From Candidatus Synoicihabitans palmerolidicus (lineage in GTDB: Bacteria; Verrucomicrobiota; Verrucomicrobiia; Opitutales; Opitutaceae): a stretch of 64,000 bases of DNA. The position numbers and the translations under genes are program-made. Location of the stretch: positions 496,001 through 560,000 of the forward strand of contig JAGGDC010000001.1 of the NCBI GenBank assembly GCA_020809425.1. The letters run 5' to 3'. Below the pieces are notes generated by a model. The model worked only from the letters and a program-made list of their open reading frames with translations. It did no database searches and had not been told where the DNA came from. This document shows, one piece after another, positions 30,716 to 39,720 of this stretch; the first letter of the stretch is position 1; the number at the start of each line of letters is the position of its first letter.

Positions 30716-32119
30716 TGAACAGGCGGCGTTGGAGGTGCGTTTCCGTGTGTTTGAGGCGCAGTTGCATGCGGGGGAGCGCAGTTACTACCGGCCGGAAGAT
30801 GATGATGAAATGCGCCGGATGCTGGTCACGTTTCTGTCGTTGCGGAGCGCGTTATGACGGACGGTCTGGCGGTATCAGCGTTACGACCAGTTGCGGGACG
30901 CGTCGATCCGCCTGCGGGCATTGTTATTGCATTACACTGCGGCGGCGGTGCTTTACGATTATTCGGCGCGGTTTGTGGTGGCGTTTGAGAATAGCGAAGA
31001 AGCGCAGCTGAAGTTGAATGAAGCGGAGCCACGGTGGGATTTGGCGGGAGGCACGTATGATCGGATCCGGGCGAATTTTGGAAATATTGCTCACCGCCGG
31101 TGGCTGGAAGCAGGGTGGCAGCACTACCATGTCATGGTGCCAAAGTGGAGGGAGGCGGAGAGGGGTCCGGAGTCGGTCGGCGTGGCGGCGAAATTTCATG
31201 CAGCGATCGCGGAGGCGGGGGAGCGCACTGCGGCGTTGAGCGAGCGGATATTGAACTACAAACTGGCGACGGCCGCGAGGGATGTGCGAACGGTGGCGGG
31301 AGGGAGTTATTACCGGGCGAGTGCGGCGATATCGACGTTGATTGGAGACGCCAAGATTCGGGCGCCGCGGGACGGACAGGCGTTGGTGACGCCGGCGTTG
31401 TGGGCGCGGTTGAGGCCGTTGTTGCAGCCGGGGGATATTTTGATCGAGCGCCGGAATTGGTATTTATCAAATGCGTTGTCTGCCGGGTTATTGGCCTCAC
31501 GCGGCACTCTATGTGGGCACTCAGGAAGATTTGAGGACGATGGGATTGGCGGAGCATCCGGCGGTGGCCGCGAAGTGGGCTGAGTTTGCGCGCGGGGATG
31601 ATGCGGGGCACGAGTTTGCGGTAATCGAGGCGATGAGTGAAGGCGTGGTGTTCACATCGGTGGAGCACTCGGTGGGAGAGGCGGATGCAGTCGCTGTCTT
31701 GCGACCGCGACTGTCGGTGGAGCAAAAACGGGCGGCTATTGCGCGCGCGTTCAGTCCCGCGGAAAAGCCTTACGATTTTGATTTCTTCAGCAGCGACAAG
31801 TTGGTCTGCACAGAAGTCGTGTATCGGGCCTTCGGAGACATGCTGACCTTGCCATTGGTGGAAATACTGGGGCGAAAGACGTTGCCAGCGTTAGAAATCA
31901 TGAGGGGCTTGGGCCACGCCGCAAGGTGAGCGCGAGTTGGACTTTGTGGCGTTTTTGGACGGGGATGAGAAGACAGGGGCTTGTCAGTGGGCCGATGAAG
32001 CGACGCTGCGGGAATCGATGGAGCGGCCGGCGTTGACGTGGATGAATTTAGGACTGGTGAGGGGGGGCGAGAGGGTCAGGCATGAAAAAACCCGGAACAA
32101 GAAAGGTCCGGGCGAGTAG
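30693..32119 (+). pseudogene. Broken YiiX-type permuted papain-like (NlpC/P60) hydrolase
   Basis: ATG 30693 opens a helical N-terminal domain (EVRFRVFEAQLHAGERSYYR, then a TGA at 30855-30857, then YDQLRDASIRLRALLLHYTA). The catalytic domain begins LLQPGDILIERRNWYLSN, changes frame near 31480, and carries the His motif WPHAALYVGT and the Cys motif SDKLVCTEVVYRAFGD. A last frame change near 31925 reaches the tail ELDFVAFLDGDEK. Permuted NlpC/P60 enzymes act as amidases or thioesterases on cell-wall or lipid substrates. At least one in-frame stop and two frameshifts inactivate it. Confidence 0.78.
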
Positions 32120-32144
32120 CAGCTACGGAAGGTCGGAGTGGACC

Positions 32145-32828
32145 CTACTGTGTGATTTGGGTCACGAAATTGCGGAGAGGTTCGACTTCGGGTTGGGAGG
32201 AGACCCAGTCGCCTTGCACAATTTCAGGCAGGGTATAGCGAGTGTTATAGAAGGACCGGTTGGCGGTGTTATTGGCGGAGAGCCAACCTGCCTTGAGGGT
32301 CGCACCCGCGAAGAGGCCCTTCTTCTTGGTGTAGACCAAAATGGGAGTGGAGAGAATTTCCTGGTTGATGCGCTGGGCTTCGGCGACTCGAGGGCCGGCA
32401 ACGGTTGCCGCGTCGACGCCCACGTTGAAGCGATTTTGGTAGAGGAGGCGTGGGGTGTTATCGTCGGTCAGGATGAAAACGGTTTCGATGGCGGCACCGC
32501 CGAGTTGCAGACCGAAGCTCGCTTCGCCGGCGCGGACGAACGCGGGGAGACTCCAAGTCCCGTTGGCGCGGCGGGAGAGCATGAGACCGTAGCCGTGTTT
32601 GATCCCGAGGAGGAAACCGGCCTTGAATTGGTTGGTGATTATGATGGCTTTGGCAGAGCGAAGGACCTCGGCGGGGATCGCGTAATCGGGATTGGCTTGG
32701 AATTCCCGAAGAATGGCTTCGCACGATTCAATGCGAGTCACGTATGCGGTGCGTGGAAAAGTGCGCTCGGCGGAGGCGGTGAGAGTCGCGGCCAAGGCGA
32801 TCAGGGCGAGGGAAAGGATACGCTTCAT
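32145..32828 (-). CDS. Ysc84/DUF500-family lipid-binding protein, exported
   Basis: 227 residues, intact. A signal peptide (MKRILSLALIALAATLTASA) precedes the domain with AEVLRSAKAIIITNQFKAGF, LLGIKHGYGLMLSRRANGTW, SLPAFVRAGEASFGLQLGGA and the late KKKGLFAGATLKAGWLSANN. These are the conserved blocks of the Ysc84 (SYLF) domain, which binds phosphoinositides and actin in eukaryotes. In bacteria it is found as a secreted or periplasmic protein with no fixed role. It ends about 25 bases after the preceding pseudogene on the other strand. Confidence 0.88.
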   Translation of the reverse strand: MKRILSLALIALAATLTASAERTFPRTAYVTRIESCEAILREFQANPDYAIPAEVLRSAKAIIITNQFKAGFLLGIKHGYGLMLSRRANGTWSLPAFVRAGEASFGLQLGGAAIETVFILTDDNTPRLLYQNRFNVGVDAATVAGPRVAEAQRINQEILSTPILVYTKKKGLFAGATLKAGWLSANNTANRSFYNTRYTLPEIVQGDWVSSQPEVEPLRNFVTQITQ

Positions 32829-32941
32829 AACAATTCGAATTGGAGCGAGTATGCACGGCTGGCGGGGTTTGGGAATTACGAATTACGCCCGCCTTTTCAT
32901 GGTAGTGAGGGGGTATGGGACGCGTGGCAGCGTAAAATGAT

Positions 32942-33313
32942 TCAATCTAGTTCACGAGCGACGAGATCATCTTCGTCCCAGCCGAAGTAGTGGCCGAGCT
33001 CGTGGAGGTAGGTCAGGTGGATTTCGTCGAGGTAGGTTTCTTCGTCTTCGGCGGCGTAGTCCCAGATATTAAGGGTGAAGAGCAGGATTTTGACAGGAAC
33101 GTCATTGGAGTCGCCGGTATCGGCGCCGTGGGGGGGCCCAACGAACAGGCCCAGGATATCGGGTTCGAACTCGTCGGCCAAGATTTCGGGTGAAGGGAGA
33201 TCGAGGAAGAGTATCGGAAGGCGGACAGCGTGGGAACGCAACTCTGCGGGAAGGTCGGCGATGGTGGCTTCGACTTGAGTGGAAGCGAGCTGGCGAAGCT
33301 GGGGAGGGGTCAC
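32942..33313 (-). CDS. Small zincin-family metallopeptidase
   Basis: 123 residues, intact, with no signal peptide. The zinc motif is LTYLHELGHYFGWDEDDL (HExxHxxGxxxxD), preceded by LFTLNIWDYAAEDEETYLDE. This is the compact zincin family (Pfam metallopeptidase family 6262 type), about 120 residues long and cytoplasmic. The substrate is not known. The N-terminus reads TPPQLRQLASTQVEATIADL. All zinc ligands are present. Confidence 0.88.
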   Translation of the reverse strand: MTPPQLRQLASTQVEATIADLPAELRSHAVRLPILFLDLPSPEILADEFEPDILGLFVGPPHGADTGDSNDVPVKILLFTLNIWDYAAEDEETYLDEIHLTYLHELGHYFGWDEDDLVARELD

Positions 33314-33503
33314 GGAGGGGAGAAGGGAGACGAACGGCGTGAGAATGGATTACAAACGACTTAAACTAACGTGATTGCGAACCAGGAAAGGGAGGAGCAG
33401 ATCGGAATACCGTTGTGGCGGGAGTTCGCGCAACGAATCAACCAAGGACTATCAATGGCGATGAACGGTATTCTATCAGCAAAGGTGCGGCGATGCGGGG
33501 GGA

Positions 33504-34121
33504 TTGAACACGCTGGGCGTCGACGGCAATCGCTGGCCCGTCGTGCTGTTGTCCGGATTTCTGTGGATGGGTCTGCTTAGGGGAGAGTGGGCGGCGGATA
33601 CGGCGGCGAAAACTAAGACGAGACCGCGCATTGAGGTATTAACAGCGGAGTTGGGCTTGAGTCGCGAGCAAGTGAAGTTGATTGAGCCCTTGGTGAATGC
33701 GCGCACGGCGGCATTGGGGAAATTGCGGGCGGACACATCGTTGAGTCCCTCCTTGTTGAAGGAGGCGGAATTACAAATTCGGAGGACTTACGGAGACCAG
33801 ATTCGGAAACGACTCAGTCCGACTCAGCGGCTACTTTACGTGGATTTGGTGGCGAAAGAAGGTGGTACGCCGACGCGGATAGTGGTGTTGACGAAGGCGC
33901 TGAGTCTCAGGCCCAAGCAGGTGAAACTGATCGAACCGCTGATTGGGGCACGCACAGTGGAGTTGCAGTTAATTCGAGAGAATCCGGCATTCAACGCAGT
34001 GGCGAAGCGTGAGGCGATTGAAGTGACGATGAAACGTTATGGAGAGAAAATCCGGGCGGAATTGAGCGAGACGCAAAAGACAGCGTATGCGGCGTTGATC
34101 AAGTGGGAAGCTGGGCAGTAG
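33504..34121 (+). CDS. Exported protein with two tandem helical repeats (Spy/LTXXQ-like)
   Basis: 205 residues from TTG 33504. A hydrophobic start (VVLLSGFLWMGLLRGEWA) looks like a signal peptide. Two repeats of about 78 residues follow, each beginning with an RI-VLT motif: RIEVLTAELGLSREQVKLIE and RIVVLTKALSLRPKQVKLIE, with second helices ending LSPTQRLLYVDLV and LSETQKTAYAALI. Lx-Q-x motifs after a helix resemble the periplasmic chaperone Spy/CpxP group, but the duplication is not typical and the assignment is an inference. No lesion is seen. Confidence 0.65.
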   Translation: MNTLGVDGNRWPVVLLSGFLWMGLLRGEWAADTAAKTKTRPRIEVLTAELGLSREQVKLIEPLVNARTAALGKLRADTSLSPSLLKEAELQIRRTYGDQIRKRLSPTQRLLYVDLVAKEGGTPTRIVVLTKALSLRPKQVKLIEPLIGARTVELQLIRENPAFNAVAKREAIEVTMKRYGEKIRAELSETQKTAYAALIKWEAGQ

Positions 34122-34180
34122 ATCCGCGGATGGTGGGTTGGCTAATGGCGGGAAATGCTATCCAGTTTACGGTTCCACGC

Positions 34181-35434
34181 ATGAGTACACTGAGCATCGT
34201 AGTCATCGGCGGAGGCGCCGCAGGATATTTTGCCGCCATTGCGGCGGCGCGGGCGGATCGCTCAGCGCGGGTCATGATTTTGGCAGGGACGGGGCACCCG
34301 TTGGCGAAAATGCGCATTTCTGGAGGTGGGCGCTGCAATACGACCCATGCGTGTTTCGAGCCCAGAGAGCTCGTGAAGCGTTATCCACGCGGAGCCAAGG
34401 AATTGATCGGACCGTTGCACCGGTTTGGGCCGAGGGAGACGGTGGCGTGGTTTAGGGAGCGAGGCGTGGAGCTCAAAACGGAGGCGGATGGACGGATGTT
34501 CCCGGGGACGGATGATTCGAGGACGATTATTGAGTGTTTGCAGCGGACGGCAGCGGAGTTGGCGGTGGCGGTGTGGACCCGCACTGCGGTGAAGTTGGTC
34601 GAGCGCGAGGAGGCAGGTGGGTTTCGGCTGACGCTGGGTGATGGAGGGGTGGAGCGGTTTGATCGCCTGGTGGTCGCGACCGGTGGGAATCGAGGTTCGG
34701 GTGGGCACGCGATCGCGGAGGCGATGGGGCACACGATTGAGGTGCCGGTACCCTCGTTGTTTACCTTTCAAATCAACGATGCGCGGCTGAAAGGATTGGA
34801 AGGGCTGGCGGTGCCGGAAGCTGAAGCGCGTGTGGTGGGCACCAAGTTGCGGCAGCGGGGGCCGGTGTTGATCACGCATTGGGGCTTGAGTGGACCGGCG
34901 ATTCTGCGGTTGTCGGCATGGGGGGCGCGGGAGCTGGCGGAGCGTGCGTATGATTTCACGGTGCGAGTCGCGTGGAGAGGGGAAGCGAATGAGGAAAAGG
35001 TGCGGGCGGTATTGGCGAGCGGCCGCCAGTCGTTGGGACGCAAGCAGCTGAGCAACGCGAATCCCGCGGGGTTGCCCGGGAGGTTGTGGGAGCGGCTGGT
35101 GTTGGCGGCCGGGGTGGATGCGACCACGGGGTGGAATGCGGTGCCCAAGGCGGGACTCAACGCGCTGGTGCGGGCGGTGGCGACGAGTGCGTTTAAGGTT
35201 ACGGGTAAGAGCACGAACAAGGAGGAATTTGTGACCTGCGGAGGCGTGCGGTTGAGGGAGGTGGATTGCAAGACGATGCAGAGTCGGAAGTGTGCCGGCC
35301 TGTATTTTGCGGGAGAAGTGCTCGATATCGACGGGGTTACGGGTGGCTTTAATTTTCAGTCGGCGTGGACCACCGGGTGGATTGCAGGCGGGGCGGCGGC
35401 AGGGGGCGGTGAAGTGAGTCAAAACGTGAAGTGA
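34181..35434 (+). CDS. YhiN/HI0933-family flavoprotein
   Basis: 417 residues from ATG 34181, intact. The FAD-binding motif is IVVIGGGAAGYFAAIAAARA, followed by KMRISGGGRCNTTHACF, the family signature, then LVVATGGNRGSGGHAIAEAM, GPVLITHWGLSGPAILRLSA and the C-terminal FAD motif YFAGEVLDIDGVTGGFNFQS. HI0933-type oxidoreductases bind FAD and NAD(P)H; the physiological substrate is uncertain. ATG 34181 was chosen because the motif begins seven residues later; the upstream extension to 34103 has no conserved content. Confidence 0.92.
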   Translation: MSTLSIVVIGGGAAGYFAAIAAARADRSARVMILAGTGHPLAKMRISGGGRCNTTHACFEPRELVKRYPRGAKELIGPLHRFGPRETVAWFRERGVELKTEADGRMFPGTDDSRTIIECLQRTAAELAVAVWTRTAVKLVEREEAGGFRLTLGDGGVERFDRLVVATGGNRGSGGHAIAEAMGHTIEVPVPSLFTFQINDARLKGLEGLAVPEAEARVVGTKLRQRGPVLITHWGLSGPAILRLSAWGARELAERAYDFTVRVAWRGEANEEKVRAVLASGRQSLGRKQLSNANPAGLPGRLWERLVLAAGVDATTGWNAVPKAGLNALVRAVATSAFKVTGKSTNKEEFVTCGGVRLREVDCKTMQSRKCAGLYFAGEVLDIDGVTGGFNFQSAWTTGWIAGGAAAGGGEVSQNVK

Positions 35435-35477
35435 GCGCGGAGGGGATCGGGCTTTCTTTTTCTAACGATCCTACTGC

Positions 35478-36434
35478 ATGCTGCATTTTGTGCCTTCTTA
35501 TTTTGAGCTCCTGTTGTTGATTGTGCCGGTGTTTGCGCTGATTGCGTTGGGGTCGGGGGCGCGGTTGGCGGGGTGGCTGACAACGGGGGCGGATGCGAGT
35601 TTGATGAAGTTGGTGGTGAATCTCCTGTATCCGGCGTTGATTTTTCGGGCGGTGTTGGGGAATCCCGCGTTGGCGGACGCGCGCAATGTGTTTTGGCCGC
35701 CGTTGGTCGGGTTTGGTACGATGGCCGGAGGGATTGTGGCGTCGTTGTGGATCGGGCGATGGTTGGGATATTCGCGAGGTTTGGGGCTGCGGACTTTTGC
35801 GTTTGCGGTGGGGATTTATAACTATGGATACATCCCGATTCCGTTGATGCAGGAGCTGTGGGGACAGGACAGTATCGGGGTGCTTTTGGTGCATAACGTC
35901 GGCTGTGAGGCGGCGGTGTGGACCGTGGGCGTGCTGGTGGTTTCGGGGGTTTCACTGCGCCAAGGTTGGCGGAAGCTCATCAGTGGACCGTTGATTGCCC
36001 TGATGTTGGCGGCGGCGGGCAACGTTGTCGGGCTAGATCAAGTGATGCCTGAAGTCGCGGACCGAGTGTTGGCGGCGACCGGAGCGTGTGCGATCCCGAT
36101 GGGATTGATCCTGATCGGGGCGACGTTGACGGAGTATTTGAGCAAACCCTCGCAGTTGTTTTCGAAGCACGTCACACTAGCGGCGTGCGCCCTGCGGTTG
36201 GGGGTGTTTCCGGTGATTATCTTGGGATTGGCGAAGGTGTTGCCGATCAGCGTCGAGTTGAAGCAAGTGATGGTGGTGCATGCGGCGATGCCGGCGGGAA
36301 TCGTACCGATACTGATCGCCAAGCATTACGGAGGGCAGCCCTTGACGGCGGTGCAGGTGGTGTTGGGGACGACGGCGGTGGGGGTATTGGTGATCCCGTT
36401 GTGGTTGAAGTTGGGGATGGGGTGGGTGCTGTAA
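35478..36434 (+). CDS. AEC-family permease (intact)
   Basis: 318 residues with about ten membrane helices, starting LHFVPSYFELLLLIVPVFAL. Conserved AEC features include KLVVNLLYPALIFRAVLGNP, TFAFAVGIYNYGYIPIPLMQ, SIGVLLVHNVGCEAAVWTVG and VVHAAMPAGIVPILIAKHYG. The family moves organic acids or auxin-like anions across the inner membrane. This is the intact counterpart of the broken AEC gene at 18881-19797; the two are diverged, so it is not a recent duplication. A palindromic repeat lies six bases after the stop. Confidence 0.9.
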   Translation: MLHFVPSYFELLLLIVPVFALIALGSGARLAGWLTTGADASLMKLVVNLLYPALIFRAVLGNPALADARNVFWPPLVGFGTMAGGIVASLWIGRWLGYSRGLGLRTFAFAVGIYNYGYIPIPLMQELWGQDSIGVLLVHNVGCEAAVWTVGVLVVSGVSLRQGWRKLISGPLIALMLAAAGNVVGLDQVMPEVADRVLAATGACAIPMGLILIGATLTEYLSKPSQLFSKHVTLAACALRLGVFPVIILGLAKVLPISVELKQVMVVHAAMPAGIVPILIAKHYGGQPLTAVQVVLGTTAVGVLVIPLWLKLGMGWVL

Positions 36435-36439
36435 GGGCA

Positions 36440-36464
36440 GTTTGTCACGTATTACGTGACAAAC
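36440..36464. repeat. Short palindrome, family copy 4
   Basis: Perfect 12-bp arms GTTTGTCACGTA and complement around a central T, six bases after the AEC gene stop and 64 bases before terC. The core matches copy 1 exactly. Confidence 0.85.
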
Positions 36465-36527
36465 TCGATGGGGTGGGGGCGTCATTGTGGGTTGCGCAAA
36501 GGGGAATGGGGGTTGGGATGGCGGACT

Positions 36528-37286
36528 ATGGAGTGGATCGCCGACCCTCAGATTTGGCTCTCATTGTTTACGCTGACCGCGCTGGAGGTGGTGCTGGGCA
36601 TTGATAACATCATCTTCATTTCGATTCTGGCGGGGAAACTGCCGGCGGAGCAGCAGGACAAGGCGAGACAGGTGGGGCTGATGCTGGCACTCGTTACGCG
36701 GATTCTGCTGTTGATGAGCATCTCATGGTTGATGGGGCTGACTAAACCGTGGTTCACCGTGCCAGTGCTCAATCACGCGGTTTCGGGTAAGGGTAAGGAT
36801 CTCATTCTACTCATCGGCGGGCTGTTCCTCATCGGGAAAAGCGTTTTCGAGATTCACGAAAAGCTGGAGGGCGAAGACGGCCATGCGACCGCCTCGCTCG
36901 GTCGCGTGACCTTTCGCGCGGTGGTGATTCAGATCCTGCTGCTCGACATCGTGTTCTCGCTCGACTAGGTGATCACTGCGGTGGGCATGGCGGATCACCT
37001 GCCGGTGATGATTGCGGCGGTGATCATTGCGATGGGCATCATGTTATGGGCGGCGAAATCGATCAGTGATTTCGTGAACCGTCACCCAACGCTCAAGATG
37101 CTGGCGCTTAGTTTCCTCATCCTCATTGGCGTGATGTTGGTGGGTGAGAGTCTGGGTCACCACATCCCGAAGGGTTACATTTACTTCGCCATGGCGTTCT
37201 CGTTTGGGGTCGAGATGCTGAACCTGCGGATGCGGGCGGCAAAGAACGCGAAGCAACCGGTGGAGCTGAATCAGCCGTATCGGTGA
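36528..37286 (+). pseudogene. TerC-family membrane protein interrupted by one TAG
   Basis: ATG 36528 starts EWIADPQIWLSLFTLTALEV, then VLGIDNIIFISILAGKLP (the acidic metal site of TerC), LLIGGLFLIGKSVFEIHEKL and LLLDIVFSLD. TAG at 36966-36968 replaces a residue that is normally Ser in the FSLDSVITAVGM motif; the same frame then resumes VITAVGMADHLPVMIAAVII and continues to the natural end. A TCG to TAG change explains it. TerC proteins are implicated in Mn2+ export and exoprotein metalation. This is the least damaged pseudogene here and could be very recent, or readthrough may still give some product. Confidence 0.88.
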
Positions 37287-37356
37287 AGCAGAACGGACAG
37301 GTGCGGTTTTAACAGGAGGGAACGGAGGGCAACAGAGAGGTCAGCCTGCTGCCTTT

Positions 37357-37465
37357 ATTTTACAGAACGAAACGAAAGTTGACCAAGCAGTCAGCCTTGA
37401 GGTTTCGCTGCCCTCAGCAGCCTGCCGAATAGTGGCTTCGTTTCTCTTTGTTTTTTCTGTAAAAT
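37357..37465. repeat. Short element bounded by 11-bp inverted repeats
   Basis: ATTTTACAGAA at 37357-37367 and its exact complement at 37455-37465 enclose about 87 bases. It follows a purine-rich stretch (37310-37340: AACAGGAGGGAACGGAGG). No gene is seen. It could be a miniature inverted-repeat element or a long-range hairpin; no second copy was found in the window. Confidence 0.4.
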
Positions 37466-37690
37466 TACGCGCGGGTTCGGACTTTGATCGCCCACTCGCA
37501 GTAGGTCGATGAAGTTGCGGGCATTGTTGGTCTGATCGATCTGGCCGGCACTGTTTGATTCCACCTGGCCGTTAAGCTCGGCAATTTCCGGTTTCGACTT
37601 TTGAATGAAGTGATCAGCAGAGACGCTGGAATTGGCCGCCAGCCAGTCGGAGTCTGCACCTATCTTGTCTCGAAAGCGATGAGCGAACCC
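37466..37690 (-). pseudogene. Gene remnant of unknown family
   Basis: One minus-strand frame reads about 70 residues of protein-like sequence: DKIGADSDWLAANSSVSADH, then FIQKSKPEIAELNGQVESNS and AGQIDQTNNARNFIDLLRVG. No start codon or clear beginning exists, the downstream end runs into the inverted-repeat element, and I do not recognise the family. It is probably an internal piece of a larger deleted gene, lying next to the truncated MFS transporter. Confidence 0.35.
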
Positions 37691-37745
37691 CTATCCCTGC
37701 TAACATGTTGTCCGTTCCCTTCCGACTGAGTCGTCGCGCCTGTGG

Positions 37746-38162
37746 TTACAATTCCCTCTGGCTATCTTGGCTGGGCGTAATTTGCGTGCTGGCGAGGGCG
37801 AAGATGAACGTGCCCCAAAACAGGTAGTTGTAGACCGCGCTAATCTCCATGCCGACGGAAGGCGCGAGCGTGACGACGGCGGAGATCATGTGCAGGGCAA
37901 ATGCGACTACGACGAGTTTGCCGTAGCCGATCTTGTCAACCACGAGCCCGCCCGCGAAAATACCGAAACAGAACCCCGTGAAGCCGGCGCCGCCGATGAC
38001 CCCGAGCTGCGTGGCGGGGAAACCGAACTCGGTGCCCCAGTTGTCCAGCATACCGCCGCGGATGGCAAAACCGGTGGCGAGAATAGCGGTGAAGCCGGCG
38101 TAGAGCAGACGCTTCGCGGTGGCAGGGGAAACCGACGCGGCGGTGAGGTTGAAGTCACTCAT
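37746..38162 (-). pseudogene. Truncated MFS transporter (N-terminal third only)
   Basis: ATG 38162 starts [20 protein letters not shown], followed by [60 protein letters not shown] and two more helices, the first four to five transmembrane segments of a major-facilitator permease. After [11 protein letters not shown] the frame leaves the family pattern and stops 14 residues later. Full-length relatives have 400-500 residues, so about 70 percent is missing with no trace downstream. The IS1380 element stands 17 bases upstream of the start. Confidence 0.8.
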
Positions 38163-38178
38163 GGAGGGGGGAGGAGAG

Positions 38179-39720
38179 CTTAGTCGTAACGATGCAGTCG
38201 GAAACTGATTTGGGTGTGGATTGAGCGTAATTGCGAAGGGATTTCAGGCTGAGAAGCAGGGGCGGTTGCCGACTGCATCGCAGTTGGGGAAGGGCGATAT
38301 GAGCTTGGCCCAGAGCTTTCGCCACCAGTGGCGTTCGCGAGGCGGCACGGCGAGCCTGATCGTGAGGGTGCCTTGTGCCTGGCTGAGGACTCCGGCGGTC
38401 ACGAACAGCCAGTAGCGCAGGCTCCCGAGGGTGACTGCCTCGAGCCAGCCTAGTTTGCGTTCGAACAAAACGATCAGGTTGTGCGTGAGCACGGCCAGAC
38501 TCAGCGCCGCTTCGGTCGCCCAAAACGCGGCGTAGGCCAAGTCGGGCCGAGCGTAGCCGTGGTCGAGTTCCTTGATCACGTTTTCGCAGGCGGTCCGTCC
38601 GTCGTAGTCGCGCCAGACGGCCAAGGGGGGCGAGCTCAACGCGAGGTTGGTCACCAGCACCTGATACAGGTAACCCGGGCAGTCGATGAGCAGCTTGCCG
38701 CCGGCCCGGCTGGTTTTGTCCTGCACGCGGTGGCGGATGCCGATGAGGCGGGCCGAGGCGGGCCATTCGCCGTCGGGGGGCCCAGTTCGGCCACCGCGGT
38801 GCCGTCGATGTCTGTCGCCCGCCAGCGGGTTTCGCCACAGAGCTGGCTTTTCACCGGACGGGTCAGGCGCGCGGCGACGATGAACTTCACCCGTAGTTCC
38901 TCCCAGAGTGCCAACAAGTCGGCCGGGCAAAAACCGGCGTCGGCGCGCACCACGCGCAGGCGCACATGCGTGGGCAGGTTGCCCCACAGCTCCCGGAAGA
39001 AGCCGAGTGCATGGTTGGCGCAGGCGGTGTCGCCAGGTCGCAGCCAAAACCCCGCCACCATGCGCACTTCGCTCAAGATCGCCAACAGGGGATGCAGACA
39101 CGGCTTGATGCCCACGCGGGTGTAGTCGACCTTGACGCCTTGTTGATAACCGTTCTCGTGTAGCAACCGGGTGGAATCCAGATCCAGTGCATAGCCTTCC
39201 GGGCGGATCGGCAGGCGGTGCAGGCACCACTTGAAAAGGGGTTGGAAGCACGCGAGGTTGGCCCCTGCACTGGTGAAGCCCTGAAAGAACCGCGAGAGGG
39301 TCGACTGGCTCGCCACGCGCTTGATGCCGAGCAGGGGCGGCATCATCGGATCGCGCCTGCCAATAGGCCACATGCGTGAGCTTCTTGGCCCCGCACAACA
39401 GCCCTTGCATGAAGCCGAGCGCCTTGCTCAGCGCGGTGCGCGCATTGTTCGAAGTCGGGGCCGGATGCGGCAGCGCTCTCTCCAGGGCCTCGCGCCAACC
39501 GCTTGACTGCAAAAACGACCAGAACGTCGCCGTGCCTGCGTGCGCGCTGAGTTTCTGGTCGGTAAACTCGATTTGGATAGACCGGCCCGCGCTCTCAAAC
39601 TGGATTGCTTCGGTCACCGATTGGTGAGGCGCGTTCTCGTTCCTGCATTGGTTGCTTTTCATTCAACTCCAATCACTTCACCATCGATGACTCTTTTTCC
39701 ACTGCATCGTTACGGCTAAG
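38179..39720 (-). mobile_element. IS1380-family insertion sequence, 1542 bp
   Basis: Terminal inverted repeats read inward CTTAGTCGTAACGATGCAGT (left, from 38179) and CTTAGCCGTAACGATGCAGT (right, from 39720), one mismatch in twenty. A 4-bp direct duplication AGAG flanks the element (38175-38178 and 39721-39724), matching the 4-5 bp duplications of this family. The insertion lies between the end of an already truncated ABC-permease gene and the start of the truncated MFS gene. The transposase is broken. Confidence 0.9.
38244..39662 (-). pseudogene. Broken IS1380-family transposase
   Basis: Starting at ATG 39662, the first part has IQIEFTDQKLSAHAGTATFW and ALSKALGFMQGLLCGAKKL. A frame change near 39350 brings VASQSTLSRFFQGFTSAGAN, then GYALDLDSTRLLHENGYQQG (first catalytic Asp) and VRADAGFCPADLLALWEELR (second Asp). 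After another change near 38770 the C-terminal part reads LAVWRDYDGRTACENVIKEL (catalytic Glu) and FWATEAALSLAVLTHNLIVL. These are the signatures of IS1380 DDE transposases. Two indels disable it. Confidence 0.9.
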
